A stretch of DNA of 64,000 bases. It comes from Herbaspirillum sp. meg3 (GTDB lineage Bacteria > Pseudomonadota > Gammaproteobacteria > Burkholderiales > Burkholderiaceae_D). The stretch spans positions 1,550,001-1,614,000 of the forward strand of contig NZ_CP022736.1 in assembly GCF_002257565.1 (NCBI RefSeq). Reading direction: 5' to 3'. Shown piece by piece: positions 1 through 8,434 of the stretch. The notes beneath the pieces were generated by a model. It did not search any database, had not been told where the DNA came from, and saw nothing but the letters and a program-made list of their open reading frames with translations. The position numbers and the translations under genes were made by a program. Each line of letters starts with the position of its first letter. The first letter of the stretch is position 1.

Positions 1-1
1 G

Positions 2-1222
2 GTGTTTTCGCCGAAATGGGGGCAAGGAAAGCCGTTCGACAAGGTGGCGCTGGAGCAGCCGATAGGTAGTGGGCCCTATACCGTCGAAAAGTTTGATTTC
101 GGCAAATATGTCACCTACAAGCGTAATCCGGCCTACTGGGCTACCAACCTGCCGAGCCGACGCGGTCTGTTCAATTTCGATCGGGTCTCCTTCCGGTATT
201 ACAAGGACGATTTTACGCGGCTGGAGGCGTTCAAAGCAGGCGAGTTCGACGTCAACATCGAAAACAATGTCCGCAACTGGGTACGCGGGTATAACGGCAA
301 GCGCTTTTCCAGCGGGGAACTGGTCAAACATGAATTCCCTCGGAGTAACGTCACAGGCCTGCAGGGCTACGTCTTCAATCTGCGGCGGCCGATTTTTCAG
401 GACGTCCGCGTCAGGAAGGCAATCGGACTAGCGCTCGATTTCGAATGGCTGAATCGCCAGTTGTATTACGGCCGTCTCAAGCGTAGCGACAGCTATTTCA
501 CCAATAGCGAACTGGCTGCGAAAGGCTTGCCGGATGCGGAGGAGCTGAAGATATTGATGCCGCTGAAAGACAAGCTTCGACCGGAAGTTTTTGGTCCGGC
601 GCCGGTGCCGCCGTCGACCGCAGCACCTGGGTCATTGCGAGAGAATCTGAAAAAGGCACGCGATCTGCTGGCACAGGCGGGCTGGACGTATCGCGATGGC
701 GCGCTACGCAATGCGCAAGGAAATATATTCAGTTTCGACTTCATGATCGTGCAGCAATCATCGGAACGTGTGATCGCGCCGTTTGCGCGCAATCTGGAGA
801 AACTCGGTATCCGGATGAACTATCGGATGATCGACGCGGCGCTGGCGCAGAAGCGCATCAATGATTTCGATTTTGATATGGTCACGCAGATCAAGGGCGG
901 TTCGTCGAGTCCGGGCAACGAGCTGTATGACGATTTCGGCTCGCACTCGGCTGGCGAGAGCGGAAGCGAAAACTATGGCGGCATCGCCGATCCGGCCATT
1001 GACGCTTTGATCGATCGAGTCGTCAAGAGTAGCTCGCGCACCGACCTGATCAATGCTAGCCGGGCGCTTGACAGAGTCTTGCTGCATGGTTTTTATTGCG
1101 TGCCGAATTACTACATCGAGAAAAATTTCGTCGCCCATCGCAATACCCTGGGTTATCCGCCGGTGCCTCCACATCAATACGCGCCACAGGTATGGGCGCT
1201 GACGATGTGGTGGACAAAATAG
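2..1222 (+). CDS. Peptide ABC transporter substrate-binding protein, YejA-like (5' partial)
   Basis: Periplasmic solute-binding protein of family 5 (peptide/nickel type), the capture subunit of a YejABEF-type importer. The visible 406 residues are the C-terminal two thirds. The segment GSGPYTVEKFDFGKYVTYKR, followed by the tract ending in FKAGEFDV, is the typical SBP_bac_5 core and matches my memory of E. coli YejA better than OppA or DppA. The gene is open at the left edge: the GTG at base 2 is only the first in-frame codon able to start, and the signal peptide must lie outside the window. Permease genes follow after 10 bp, so this heads, or lies within, the yej operon. Oligopeptides, including peptide antibiotics of the microcin C type, are the known substrates of the family; the substrate here is inferred. 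Confidence 0.9.
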   Translation: MFSPKWGQGKPFDKVALEQPIGSGPYTVEKFDFGKYVTYKRNPAYWATNLPSRRGLFNFDRVSFRYYKDDFTRLEAFKAGEFDVNIENNVRNWVRGYNGKRFSSGELVKHEFPRSNVTGLQGYVFNLRRPIFQDVRVRKAIGLALDFEWLNRQLYYGRLKRSDSYFTNSELAAKGLPDAEELKILMPLKDKLRPEVFGPAPVPPSTAAPGSLRENLKKARDLLAQAGWTYRDGALRNAQGNIFSFDFMIVQQSSERVIAPFARNLEKLGIRMNYRMIDAALAQKRINDFDFDMVTQIKGGSSSPGNELYDDFGSHSAGESGSENYGGIADPAIDALIDRVVKSSSRTDLINASRALDRVLLHGFYCVPNYYIEKNFVAHRNTLGYPPVPPHQYAPQVWALTMWWTK

Positions 1223-1232
1223 GAGAGTAAGC

Positions 1233-2279
1233 ATGTGGGCATACATATTACGGCGCGTGCTGTTGATGATTCCGACGCTCATCGGCGTCATCCTGCTGAC
1301 GTTTGTGGTGATCCAGTTCGTGCCGGGAGGGCCGGTAGAGCAGATGGTGCAGCAGCTCAAAGCCCGCGATGGCGAAGGCGGTGGCGGCGCCGGTTTTGGC
1401 TATAACGGGCGAAAGGGAGTCGATGCCGAACGCATCAAGGAAATCAAGGCGCTGTATGGTTTCGACAAGCCGGTGACCGAACGCTTCTGGATCATGATGA
1501 AAGGGTTTGCCCGTTTCGATCTGGGCGACAGCTTCTATCATCACGTCGATGTGTGGACGTTGGTCAAATCGAAACTGCCGGTGTCGGTGTCGATCGGTTT
1601 GTGGACCTTCTTTCTGACCTATCTCATCTCGGTGCCGCTGGGTATCGCCAAGGCCGTGCGCGAGGGTAGCCGTTTCGATTCGCTGTCGAGCGCAGTGGTG
1701 CTGGTGGGCTATTCGATTCCCGGGTTTGTGCTGGGCGTGTTCCTGCTGGTGGTGTTCGGCGGCGGCAGCTTCCTGCAATGGTTCCCTCTGCGCGGACTGA
1801 CCTCTGACGACTGGGCCACGCTGTCGCTGTTCGGCAAGATCAAGGATTACCTGTGGCACATCACCTTGCCGGTGCTGGCGTCGGTGGCCGGATCATTTGC
1901 GGTCATGACCATGCTGACCAAGAATACCTTTCTCGACGAGATCCGCAAGCAATATGTGCTGACCGCTCGGGCCAAGGGCCTCTCCGAAAACAAGGTGCTC
2001 TACAAGCACGTCTTCCGCAATGCCCTGATCCCGCTGGTGACCGGATTTCCGGCAGCTTTCATCGGCGCCTTCTTTGCCGGCAGCCTGCTGATCGAGACGC
2101 TGTTCTCGCTCGACGGTCTCGGCTTGCTGTCGTATGAGTCGGTGATTCGCCGCGACTATCCGGTCGTTATGGGCACCCTGTATCTGTTCACGTTGATCGG
2201 TCTCGTGGTGAAACTGCTGGGCGATCTCTGCTATGTCTGGGCCGATCCGCGCGTCCAGTTTGAAAGTCTGGCCAAATGA
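1233..2279 (+). CDS. yejB: Peptide ABC transporter permease YejB
   Basis: Inner-membrane permease of 348 residues. The N-terminal segment MWAYILRRVLLMIPTLIGVI is the classic first membrane helix of BPD-transport type 1 permeases of the DppB/OppB class. The EAA-like loop that contacts the ATPase is visible around residues 240-265, including LTARAKGLSENKV. It begins 10 bp after the binding-protein gene, behind a GGAGAG ribosome site, and its stop overlaps the next start as ATGA (2276-2279), so the two permeases are probably translationally coupled. A Gly-rich periplasmic insert near residues 45-60 (GEGGGGAGFG) is longer than in OppB and is typical of YejB. Confidence 0.93.
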   Translation: MWAYILRRVLLMIPTLIGVILLTFVVIQFVPGGPVEQMVQQLKARDGEGGGGAGFGYNGRKGVDAERIKEIKALYGFDKPVTERFWIMMKGFARFDLGDSFYHHVDVWTLVKSKLPVSVSIGLWTFFLTYLISVPLGIAKAVREGSRFDSLSSAVVLVGYSIPGFVLGVFLLVVFGGGSFLQWFPLRGLTSDDWATLSLFGKIKDYLWHITLPVLASVAGSFAVMTMLTKNTFLDEIRKQYVLTARAKGLSENKVLYKHVFRNALIPLVTGFPAAFIGAFFAGSLLIETLFSLDGLGLLSYESVIRRDYPVVMGTLYLFTLIGLVVKLLGDLCYVWADPRVQFESLAK

Positions 2280-3346
2280 GCGCGACGACCTTGACTGCTT
2301 CTCCTTCTTCTCCATTTCCTTCGCCTTCGATTTCTCCGGGCCGCCGCATCTGGCTGCGCTTTCGCCAGAACCGCAATGGTTATTGGAGCCTGATTATTTT
2401 TCTGGTGCTGTTCGTCATCAGTCTCGGCGCCGAACTGGTTTCCAATGACAAGCCGTTGGTGGCCAGCTATCACGGCAAGATTCTTTTTCCGATTACGCAT
2501 GACTATTCGGAAAAAGAGTTCGGTGGTGATTTCGCCTCGCCGGCGGATTATCTCGATCCCTTCATTCAGGATCAGTTCAAGAAAGACGGCAATTGGGCAA
2601 TCTATCCGCTGAATCACTATCGCTTCGACACACTCAACTACTTCGCCACGCAACCCAATCCGGCGCCGCCATCTTCGGAGAACTGGCTCGGCACCGATGA
2701 TCGCGGGCGTGATGTGTTTGCGCGTTTGCTGTATGGCTTCCGCATTTCCATCCTGTTCGGCCTCGCATTGACCGCGACGGGCGTGGTGCTTGGTTTGCTG
2801 GCAGGCGCGGTGCAGGGTTACTTCGCCGGGCGCACCGACTTGTTCATGCAACGCATTCTGGAAATCTGGGGCTCGATGCCTGAGCTGTATCTGCTGATCA
2901 TTTTTTCTTCGATCTTTGAGCCGAGCATCGGCTTGCTGCTGGTGTTGTTGTCGCTGTTCGGATGGATGGGTTTGTCGGATTATGTGCGCGCCGATTTTTT
3001 ACGTAACCGCAATCTGGAATACGTACAGGCCGCGCGCGCGCTCGGTCTATCGAATTTGCAAATCATCTGGCGCCACGTGCTGCCCAACAGTCTGACGCCG
3101 GTGGTGACCTTTTTGCCATTCCGCATGAGTGCATCGATTCTCGCATTGACCAGTCTCGACTTCCTTGGCCTCGGTGTGCCGCCTTCGACACCGAGCCTGG
3201 GTGAGTTGCTGGCGCAGGGCAAGAACAACCTCGATGCCTGGTGGATCGCCTTGTCGACCTTCATCGTGCTGACTGTGACCCTGCTGTTGCTGACCAATAT
3301 CGGCGATGCCTTGCGCAATGCTCTGGATGTGCGGAGGAAGGCATGA
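2276..3346 (+). CDS. yejE: Peptide ABC transporter permease YejE
   Basis: Second inner-membrane permease, 356 residues, DppC/OppC class. A Ser/Pro-rich cytoplasmic N-terminus is followed by RRIWLRFRQNRNGYWSLIIF and the first helix. Next comes a long periplasmic stretch, then the LGTDDRGRDVFARLLYG motif that marks DppC-like subunits. The EAA loop is near residues 240-260 (AARALGLSNLQIIWRHVLPN). Start and stop both lie in ATGA overlaps with yejB and yejF, so the three genes form one tightly coupled unit. Length and the large periplasmic insert fit YejE rather than OppC. Confidence in family is high; the exact peptide range is unknown. Confidence 0.93.
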   Translation: MSATTLTASPSSPFPSPSISPGRRIWLRFRQNRNGYWSLIIFLVLFVISLGAELVSNDKPLVASYHGKILFPITHDYSEKEFGGDFASPADYLDPFIQDQFKKDGNWAIYPLNHYRFDTLNYFATQPNPAPPSSENWLGTDDRGRDVFARLLYGFRISILFGLALTATGVVLGLLAGAVQGYFAGRTDLFMQRILEIWGSMPELYLLIIFSSIFEPSIGLLLVLLSLFGWMGLSDYVRADFLRNRNLEYVQAARALGLSNLQIIWRHVLPNSLTPVVTFLPFRMSASILALTSLDFLGLGVPPSTPSLGELLAQGKNNLDAWWIALSTFIVLTVTLLLLTNIGDALRNALDVRRKA

Positions 3347-4965
3347 GTCTGCTTGAAATCCGCAATCTGTCGGTGCGCTTCGGCAATGCAACCGTCGTCG
3401 ATGACGTCAGCTTCAAGGTCGAACCCGGCGAAAAATTCGCTCTGGTGGGCGAGTCCGGTTCCGGCAAGACGGTCAGCGCCTTGTCGGTATTGCGTCTGAA
3501 TCAGGACGCCAATTACAGCGGACAAATCCTGTTCAACGGCGACGACATCCTGCAAAAGAGTGAAGCCGCGATGCGCGGTGTGCGCGGGTTGGATGCGGCG
3601 ATGATTTTCCAGGAACCGATGACGGCCTTGAATCCATTGTTCACTATCGGCAACCAGATCGCTGAAGTGCTGATGCTGCACGAAAGCCTGAGCGCCAAGG
3701 CTGCGGCACAACGCACCATCGCCTTGCTGGAGAAGACAGGTATTCCAGAACCAGCGCGGCGCGCACTGGCGTATCCGCATCAATTATCCGGCGGTCAGCG
3801 TCAGCGCGCCATGATTGCCATGGCTCTGGCCTGCCATCCCAAGCTGCTGATCGCGGATGAACCGACTACGGCGCTGGACGTGACAATTCAGGTACAGATC
3901 CTGGAACTGCTCAATCAGTTGCAGCGCGATGAAAACATGGCGGTGCTGCTGATCTCGCATGACCTCAATCTGGTTCGTCATTTTGCCGATCGCGTCGGCG
4001 TCATGGAAAAGGGCAAGCTGGTTGAGACTGCCGCTACAGCCGCATTGTTCGCAGCGCCGCAACAGGCTTATACACGCAAGCTGCTGGCCAGCCAGCCCAA
4101 ACGCAACGTCGACGAGATCGCGCCCGATGCGCCGGTCTTGCTGACCGGAGAACGCGTGCGTTGCACCTTCTCGATCAAGCAAGGCTGGCTGCGTCGCAAG
4201 CAGTTCGTCGCGGTTGACGATGTCGATCTGACACTGCGCAAAGGTGAAACGCTGGGCATTGTCGGCGAATCCGGTTCGGGCAAGTCAACACTCGGCATGG
4301 CCTTGCTGCGTCTGTCATCAGCGCAGGTAGAAGGCAAGATCCACTTCGACGGTCAAGAGGTCAGCGCCATGTCGTCGAGCGCTGTGCGGCCCTTGCGCGC
4401 ACGCATGCAGGTGGTGTTTCAGGATCCGTTTGCTTCGCTGTCACCGCGCAGGACGGTTGAACAGATTGTCGGTGAAGGACTCGCTCTGCATCATCCGAAC
4501 TTGAATGCCGCCCAGCAGCGGGCCGCCGTCGTCGCCGCGCTGCTGGAAGTCGGATTGTCCGAAGACATGCTGCAACGCTATCCGCATGAGTTTTCCGGCG
4601 GCCAGCGCCAGCGTATTGCGATTGCACGCGCAGTGGTGCTCAAGCCAGAGCTGTTGCTGCTGGACGAGCCGACCTCGGCGCTCGATGTCACGGTGCAGCA
4701 GCAGGTATTGCAGTTACTGGCGCAGTTACAACGAAAGCATGGCCTGACCTATCTCTTCATCAGCCACGATCTCGCCGTGATCCGGGCCATGGCGCATCAG
4801 GTGGTGGTCATGAAAGACGGCAAAGTGGTGGAGAGCGGCGCCGTTGCCGATGTATTGCAGCAGCCGTCGCATGCCTATACCCAGCGCTTGCTGGCTGCGG
4901 CGACGTATGCGGCCGACAACATCAGAGATGGTGTTGACAATGATGAGGACTTTGCCGGCGGCTGA
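3343..4965 (+). CDS. yejF: Peptide ABC transporter ATP-binding protein YejF (double ATPase)
   Basis: Cytoplasmic ATPase of 540 residues with two complete ABC cassettes in one chain, so it powers the YejBE channel alone. Walker A motifs GESGSGKT (near residue 36) and GESGSGKS (near 308), signatures LSGGQRQR (near 149) and FSGGQRQR (near 417), and Walker B segments LLIADEPTTALD and LLLLDEPTSALD are all intact. The open frame runs back to 3241, but the start at 3343 is preferred. It overlaps the yejE stop as ATGA, follows GGAGGAAG, and gives the expected MSLLEIRNLSVRFG beginning. The gene ends 27 bp from the convergent rbsD stop, and I see no terminator in that gap. Confidence 0.95.
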   Translation: MSLLEIRNLSVRFGNATVVDDVSFKVEPGEKFALVGESGSGKTVSALSVLRLNQDANYSGQILFNGDDILQKSEAAMRGVRGLDAAMIFQEPMTALNPLFTIGNQIAEVLMLHESLSAKAAAQRTIALLEKTGIPEPARRALAYPHQLSGGQRQRAMIAMALACHPKLLIADEPTTALDVTIQVQILELLNQLQRDENMAVLLISHDLNLVRHFADRVGVMEKGKLVETAATAALFAAPQQAYTRKLLASQPKRNVDEIAPDAPVLLTGERVRCTFSIKQGWLRRKQFVAVDDVDLTLRKGETLGIVGESGSGKSTLGMALLRLSSAQVEGKIHFDGQEVSAMSSSAVRPLRARMQVVFQDPFASLSPRRTVEQIVGEGLALHHPNLNAAQQRAAVVAALLEVGLSEDMLQRYPHEFSGGQRQRIAIARAVVLKPELLLLDEPTSALDVTVQQQVLQLLAQLQRKHGLTYLFISHDLAVIRAMAHQVVVMKDGKVVESGAVADVLQQPSHAYTQRLLAAATYAADNIRDGVDNDEDFAGG

Positions 4966-4992
4966 GATTGCCGGTCGTAGTCATTTCATGCA

Positions 4993-5385
4993 TCAGAAAA
5001 CGACGCCAGAGATCAAAATGATATTGGCGTAAGGCGTGTACTCGCCGGTGCGGATCACGGCGCGTGCCTGCTGGGTACGGCGTTTGAAGTCTTCATGCGG
5101 CATGGTTTGCTTGCCGGCCAGGCCGAGCAATCCGATCTGTTGCGCGAGCTGCGGACTGCGTTCTGCCAGTTCGTCGGCCAGCACGTACTGTTCTACATGC
5201 ATCTCGGCGAGGATAGTTTGCAACGTATCCATGAAGCCGGGCACGCCGCGCATGAGTGCCAGATCGATCAGTGGCACACCCGGCGGTACCGGCAGGCCGG
5301 CATCGCCGATGACGATGCTGTCGCCATGACCGAGCGAGGCGATCAGTTGCGACAGCGCGATATTGAGCAGCGGTGTTTTCTTCAT
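4993..5385 (-). CDS. rbsD: D-ribose pyranase RbsD
   Basis: Cytoplasmic mutarotase of 130 residues that interconverts the beta-pyranose and beta-furanose forms of ribose so that ribokinase receives furanose. The RbsD/FucU fold is recognisable from GHGDSIVIGDAGLPVP, which holds the catalytic His near residue 20, and from the C-terminal tract RTGEYTPYANIIL. It is the last gene of the minus-strand rbs operon, 22 bp after rbsK. In E. coli rbsD is the first gene, so the order differs. Length is normal for the family. Confidence 0.95.
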   Translation of the reverse strand: MKKTPLLNIALSQLIASLGHGDSIVIGDAGLPVPPGVPLIDLALMRGVPGFMDTLQTILAEMHVEQYVLADELAERSPQLAQQIGLLGLAGKQTMPHEDFKRRTQQARAVIRTGEYTPYANIILISGVVF

Positions 5386-5407
5386 GTCAGTTTCTCACTT
5401 CCCTTGT

Positions 5408-6334
5408 TCAGATAGTCACTTCCTGACGCGTCGGAATAGACGTTTGCGCACCCACGCGTGCGACGCTGATCGCGGCGGCGCGCTGACCTAGTGCAATGGC
5501 ATCGGCTTCACTGCTGCCTTCTGCCAATGCGGCGACGAAACCGCCGATGAAGGTGTCGCCTGCCGCCGTGGTATCGACTGCCTTGACTGCTTGCGCATCG
5601 AAGTGGGCCGAATCGGCGGCCAGTGCGGCGTAGACGCCTTTTTCGCCGAGCGTCACCAGAACGTTGCTGGAGCCGTTGGCACGCAGCTTCGCGATGATGT
5701 CGGCGATCTGTTCGTCACTGTCGTTGTCAATATTGATGTCGGTGGCAGGCACGCCGGCCAGCATGGCCGCTTCGATTTCATTGGGCACCAGATAGTCGAT
5801 TTGATCGAGCAATTCTGTCGGTAAAGCTTGTGCAGGCGCGGGATTGAGCACCACGATCTTGCCCAGCGCATGTGCCAGCTTGATGGCGTGGATCACCGTC
5901 GGCAGCGGCGACTCCAGTTGCAGCACGACGATACGGGCTTGCTCGATCAGCGCGCGCGCAGCATCGATATGTGCCGGGCTGAGTTCGGCGTTGGCGCCGG
6001 ACGCCAGCACGATGCTGTTCTGACCGTTCTCGTCCACCAGAATGGAGGCGATGCCGGACGCGGTGTTCGGAATGGTCGTGACATGGCTATCGTCAATGCC
6101 ATCTGTGCGCAAGGCGGCGCGCAGTTCGGTGCCGAAGGCATCGTCGCCGAGGCAGGCTACCATCGCGACTTTGACGCTATCGGCGCTCAGACGCGCGCAG
6201 GCTACGGCCTGATTGGCGCCCTTGCCGCCGGGAATAGTGCGGAACTGGCCGCCGGTGATGGTTTCGCCGGGAAGCGGCATGCGCGGTACGCGCAAAACCA
6301 GGTCCATATTGATGCTGCCGATGATGACGATCAT
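5408..6334 (-). CDS. rbsK: Ribokinase RbsK
   Basis: PfkB-family kinase of 308 residues that phosphorylates D-ribose at O5 with ATP in the cytoplasm. N-terminal features are the glycine pair in MPLPGETITGGQF and the substrate motif GGKGANQAVACARL. C-terminal features are the anion-hole and catalytic-base signature DTTAAGDTFIGGFVAAL, with the Asp of AAGD as base. It lies between the rbs repressor gene and rbsD on the minus strand, so it is co-transcribed with the transporter. Length equals that of E. coli RbsK. Confidence 0.95.
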   Translation of the reverse strand: MIVIIGSINMDLVLRVPRMPLPGETITGGQFRTIPGGKGANQAVACARLSADSVKVAMVACLGDDAFGTELRAALRTDGIDDSHVTTIPNTASGIASILVDENGQNSIVLASGANAELSPAHIDAARALIEQARIVVLQLESPLPTVIHAIKLAHALGKIVVLNPAPAQALPTELLDQIDYLVPNEIEAAMLAGVPATDINIDNDSDEQIADIIAKLRANGSSNVLVTLGEKGVYAALAADSAHFDAQAVKAVDTTAAGDTFIGGFVAALAEGSSEADAIALGQRAAAISVARVGAQTSIPTRQEVTI

Positions 6335-6393
6335 GTGTGTCTTAACGTGAAATAAATCAAAAACGAATCAAAAATGAATCGCAAATAACGTGG

Positions 6394-7386
6394 TTATGCT
6401 CTGACCGTTGAACCGCGAATATGCAATTGCGGCGTGATGGTTTGTCTTTGTACCGGCCGGCTTGGATCGGCAATCCGGTCGAGCAGGCATTGCGCGGTCA
6501 ACTGGCCCAGGGTACGGGTGTTTTGCGACACACTGGTTAATGGCGGATGCACGAACTGAGCCAGATCGATATCGTCGAAGCCAACCACCGACAAGGCGTC
6601 CGGTACATCAATGCCGCGTTCTGCCGCAGCGCGCAGGGCGCCGATCGCCATCAGGTCGTTACAGCAGAAAATCGCATCCGGTGCTTCACCGGAAGCCAGC
6701 AGATCGCGTGCAGCGGTGTAGCCGCCTGCGCTGGTGAAGTCGGCGTATTTCAGCATGTCGTCCTGTACGGTGATGCCTGCATCCTGCAGCGTCCGGCGCA
6801 GTCCGGTGATGCGTTCGTACGAAATGTCCAGGCTCTCCGGCCCGCCGATGCAGGCAATGCGGCGACGTCCCAGCGACAACAGATGCTCGGCTGCCAGTGC
6901 ACCACCGGCGGCGTTGTCGACGGCAACCAGATCAATCGCCATGTCTTTTGGCGCGCGATCCAGTAGCACGGTCGGCACCTTCATCTTGCGCAGCAGTTCA
7001 CCGTCGGTCTGTGCCAGCGTGGCGACGATCAAGCCATCGCAGCGTTTGGTCAGCAACACGTTGAGATAGTCGCGCTGCTTGGCAGGGTCATCGTCCGAGT
7101 TGCACAGGATGACGCTGTAGCCGGCGGCGTAGCAGCTGTCTTCGATGCCGCGCGCCACCTCCGAGAAGTAGGGGTTGGTGTTGTTGGGAATGATCAGGCC
7201 GATACTGCCGGTGGCATTGCTCTTGAGCGAACGCGCAAGGGCGCTGGGCACGTAGGCCAATGCTTCGACAGCGGCCAGCACACGGTCGCGGGCGTCGACG
7301 CTGACTGGACGTGTTTTGTTCAACACGTGCGACACCGTGGTGTAAGACACCCCGGCGTGGCGCGCTACGTCTTTGATGGTTGCCAT
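6394..7386 (-). CDS. rbsR: LacI-family transcriptional repressor of the ribose operon (RbsR-like)
   Basis: DNA-binding repressor of 330 residues. The N-terminal LacI helix-turn-helix reads MATIKDVARHAGVSYTTVSH and is followed by the hinge helix ALARSLKSNATGSIGLI. The rest is a periplasmic-binding-protein-like sensor with NPYFSEVARGIE and FDDIDLAQFVHPPLTSV. It sits inside the operon, between rbsC (35 bp upstream) and rbsK, so it would be autoregulated. The expected target is the perfect 16-bp LacI-type palindrome at 11165-11180 on the operon promoter. Ribose as inducer is inferred from context, since all flanking genes are ribose genes. Confidence 0.92.
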   Translation of the reverse strand: MATIKDVARHAGVSYTTVSHVLNKTRPVSVDARDRVLAAVEALAYVPSALARSLKSNATGSIGLIIPNNTNPYFSEVARGIEDSCYAAGYSVILCNSDDDPAKQRDYLNVLLTKRCDGLIVATLAQTDGELLRKMKVPTVLLDRAPKDMAIDLVAVDNAAGGALAAEHLLSLGRRRIACIGGPESLDISYERITGLRRTLQDAGITVQDDMLKYADFTSAGGYTAARDLLASGEAPDAIFCCNDLMAIGALRAAAERGIDVPDALSVVGFDDIDLAQFVHPPLTSVSQNTRTLGQLTAQCLLDRIADPSRPVQRQTITPQLHIRGSTVRA

Positions 7387-7421
7387 GTTTTGTTATCGCT
7401 GATGTTGTTAGTGCGTATTAA

Positions 7422-8396
7422 TTAATGCGTATTACGCTCGCCACGGCGACGGTAGGTATCCAGCACCACGGCGGCGACAATCACCAGGCCGGTGATGATG
7501 CGCTTCATCGGTTCCGAGACACCGATCTGCGCCAGACCGGCTTCCAGCACCGAGATGATCAACACGCCGATGAAAGTGCTGATGACCGAGCCGCGCCCGC
7601 CCATCAGGCTGGTGCCACCGATGACGACCGCCGCGATCACTTGCAGCTCCATGCCGACGCCGCCGTTCGGGTCCGCCGCTTCCAGGCGAGACACCTGAAA
7701 CAGTGCACCGACGCCTGCCAGCAAGCCCATCAGCGCAAACACCAGAACTTTGCTCGGACGCGGATTGATACCGGCCAGACGCACCGCTTCTTCATTGGTG
7801 CCGATGCCGATCCAGTGGCGGCCCAGCACGGTGCGTGTCAGTACCAGATGGCCGACGATGACAACAGCGATCGAGGCGATGAAGGCGGGCGACAGACCGA
7901 AGAGGATCGGCGAACTGATGCTGTCGACGGCGCTACCGATATATTCAGTACGCGAATTAGTGACCTGGTACGCCATGCCGCGCGCCATTTCCAGTACACC
8001 CAGCGAGACGATGAAGGAGGGGATGCGCCAGCCCACCGAGATCAGGCCCGTCAGCATGCCGCACAGGCTGGCGACGAAAATTCCCAGCAAGCCTGCGGCA
8101 AACAGCGGCCAGCCCCAGCGCACCATCGCCATCGACAGGATCGATGCCGCCAGCGCCATCACCGAACCGACCGACAGATCGATGCCGCCGACAATCAGCA
8201 CGAAAGTCATGCCGACCGCCATCACGACCAGCGTCGGGATGTCGTTGGACAAGGTGCTGAAGGTCGCCAGCGTGAGGAAGTTTTCGCTCAGGAAGGCGAA
8301 CAGCACGCACATCGCGAGCAAGGCGCCGATCAGGCCGAGGTAGTTCTTGACGGCGGACAAGCCGTAGACAGAGAAGGTGCGGTTGGGATGGGTCAT
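7422..8396 (-). CDS. rbsC: Ribose ABC transporter permease RbsC
   Basis: Inner-membrane permease of the BPD_transp_2 family, 324 residues from the chosen start. Family hallmarks are VMAVGMTFVLIVGGIDLSVG near residues 60-85, the loop TVLGRHWIGIGTNEEAVRLAGI, and VIAAVVIGGTSLMGGRGSV. The open frame extends to 8525 inside rbsA, but that extension is not permease-like. I place the start at the ATG at 8396 (MTHPNRTF). A GTG at 8432, 2 bp past the rbsA stop, would add 12 residues and allow translational coupling. E. coli RbsC has 321 residues, which suits the shorter form. Confidence 0.93.
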   Translation of the reverse strand: MTHPNRTFSVYGLSAVKNYLGLIGALLAMCVLFAFLSENFLTLATFSTLSNDIPTLVVMAVGMTFVLIVGGIDLSVGSVMALAASILSMAMVRWGWPLFAAGLLGIFVASLCGMLTGLISVGWRIPSFIVSLGVLEMARGMAYQVTNSRTEYIGSAVDSISSPILFGLSPAFIASIAVVIVGHLVLTRTVLGRHWIGIGTNEEAVRLAGINPRPSKVLVFALMGLLAGVGALFQVSRLEAADPNGGVGMELQVIAAVVIGGTSLMGGRGSVISTFIGVLIISVLEAGLAQIGVSEPMKRIITGLVIVAAVVLDTYRRRGERNTH

Positions 8397-8434
8397 GATC
8401 TTTGTTTGTTTTGCTTGTGTTGGTGTCGTCACGG

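Noticed and set aside
3241..3342. N-terminal extension of yejF to 3241
   Set aside because: It lies wholly inside yejE in another frame; the ATGA overlap at 3343 with a ribosome site explains the true start.
1..4965. yej genes as a nickel or oligopeptide (Opp/Dpp/Nik) system
   Set aside because: The single fused double ATPase and the Yej-like permease inserts fit YejABEF better than Opp/Dpp/Nik, which use two separate ATPases.
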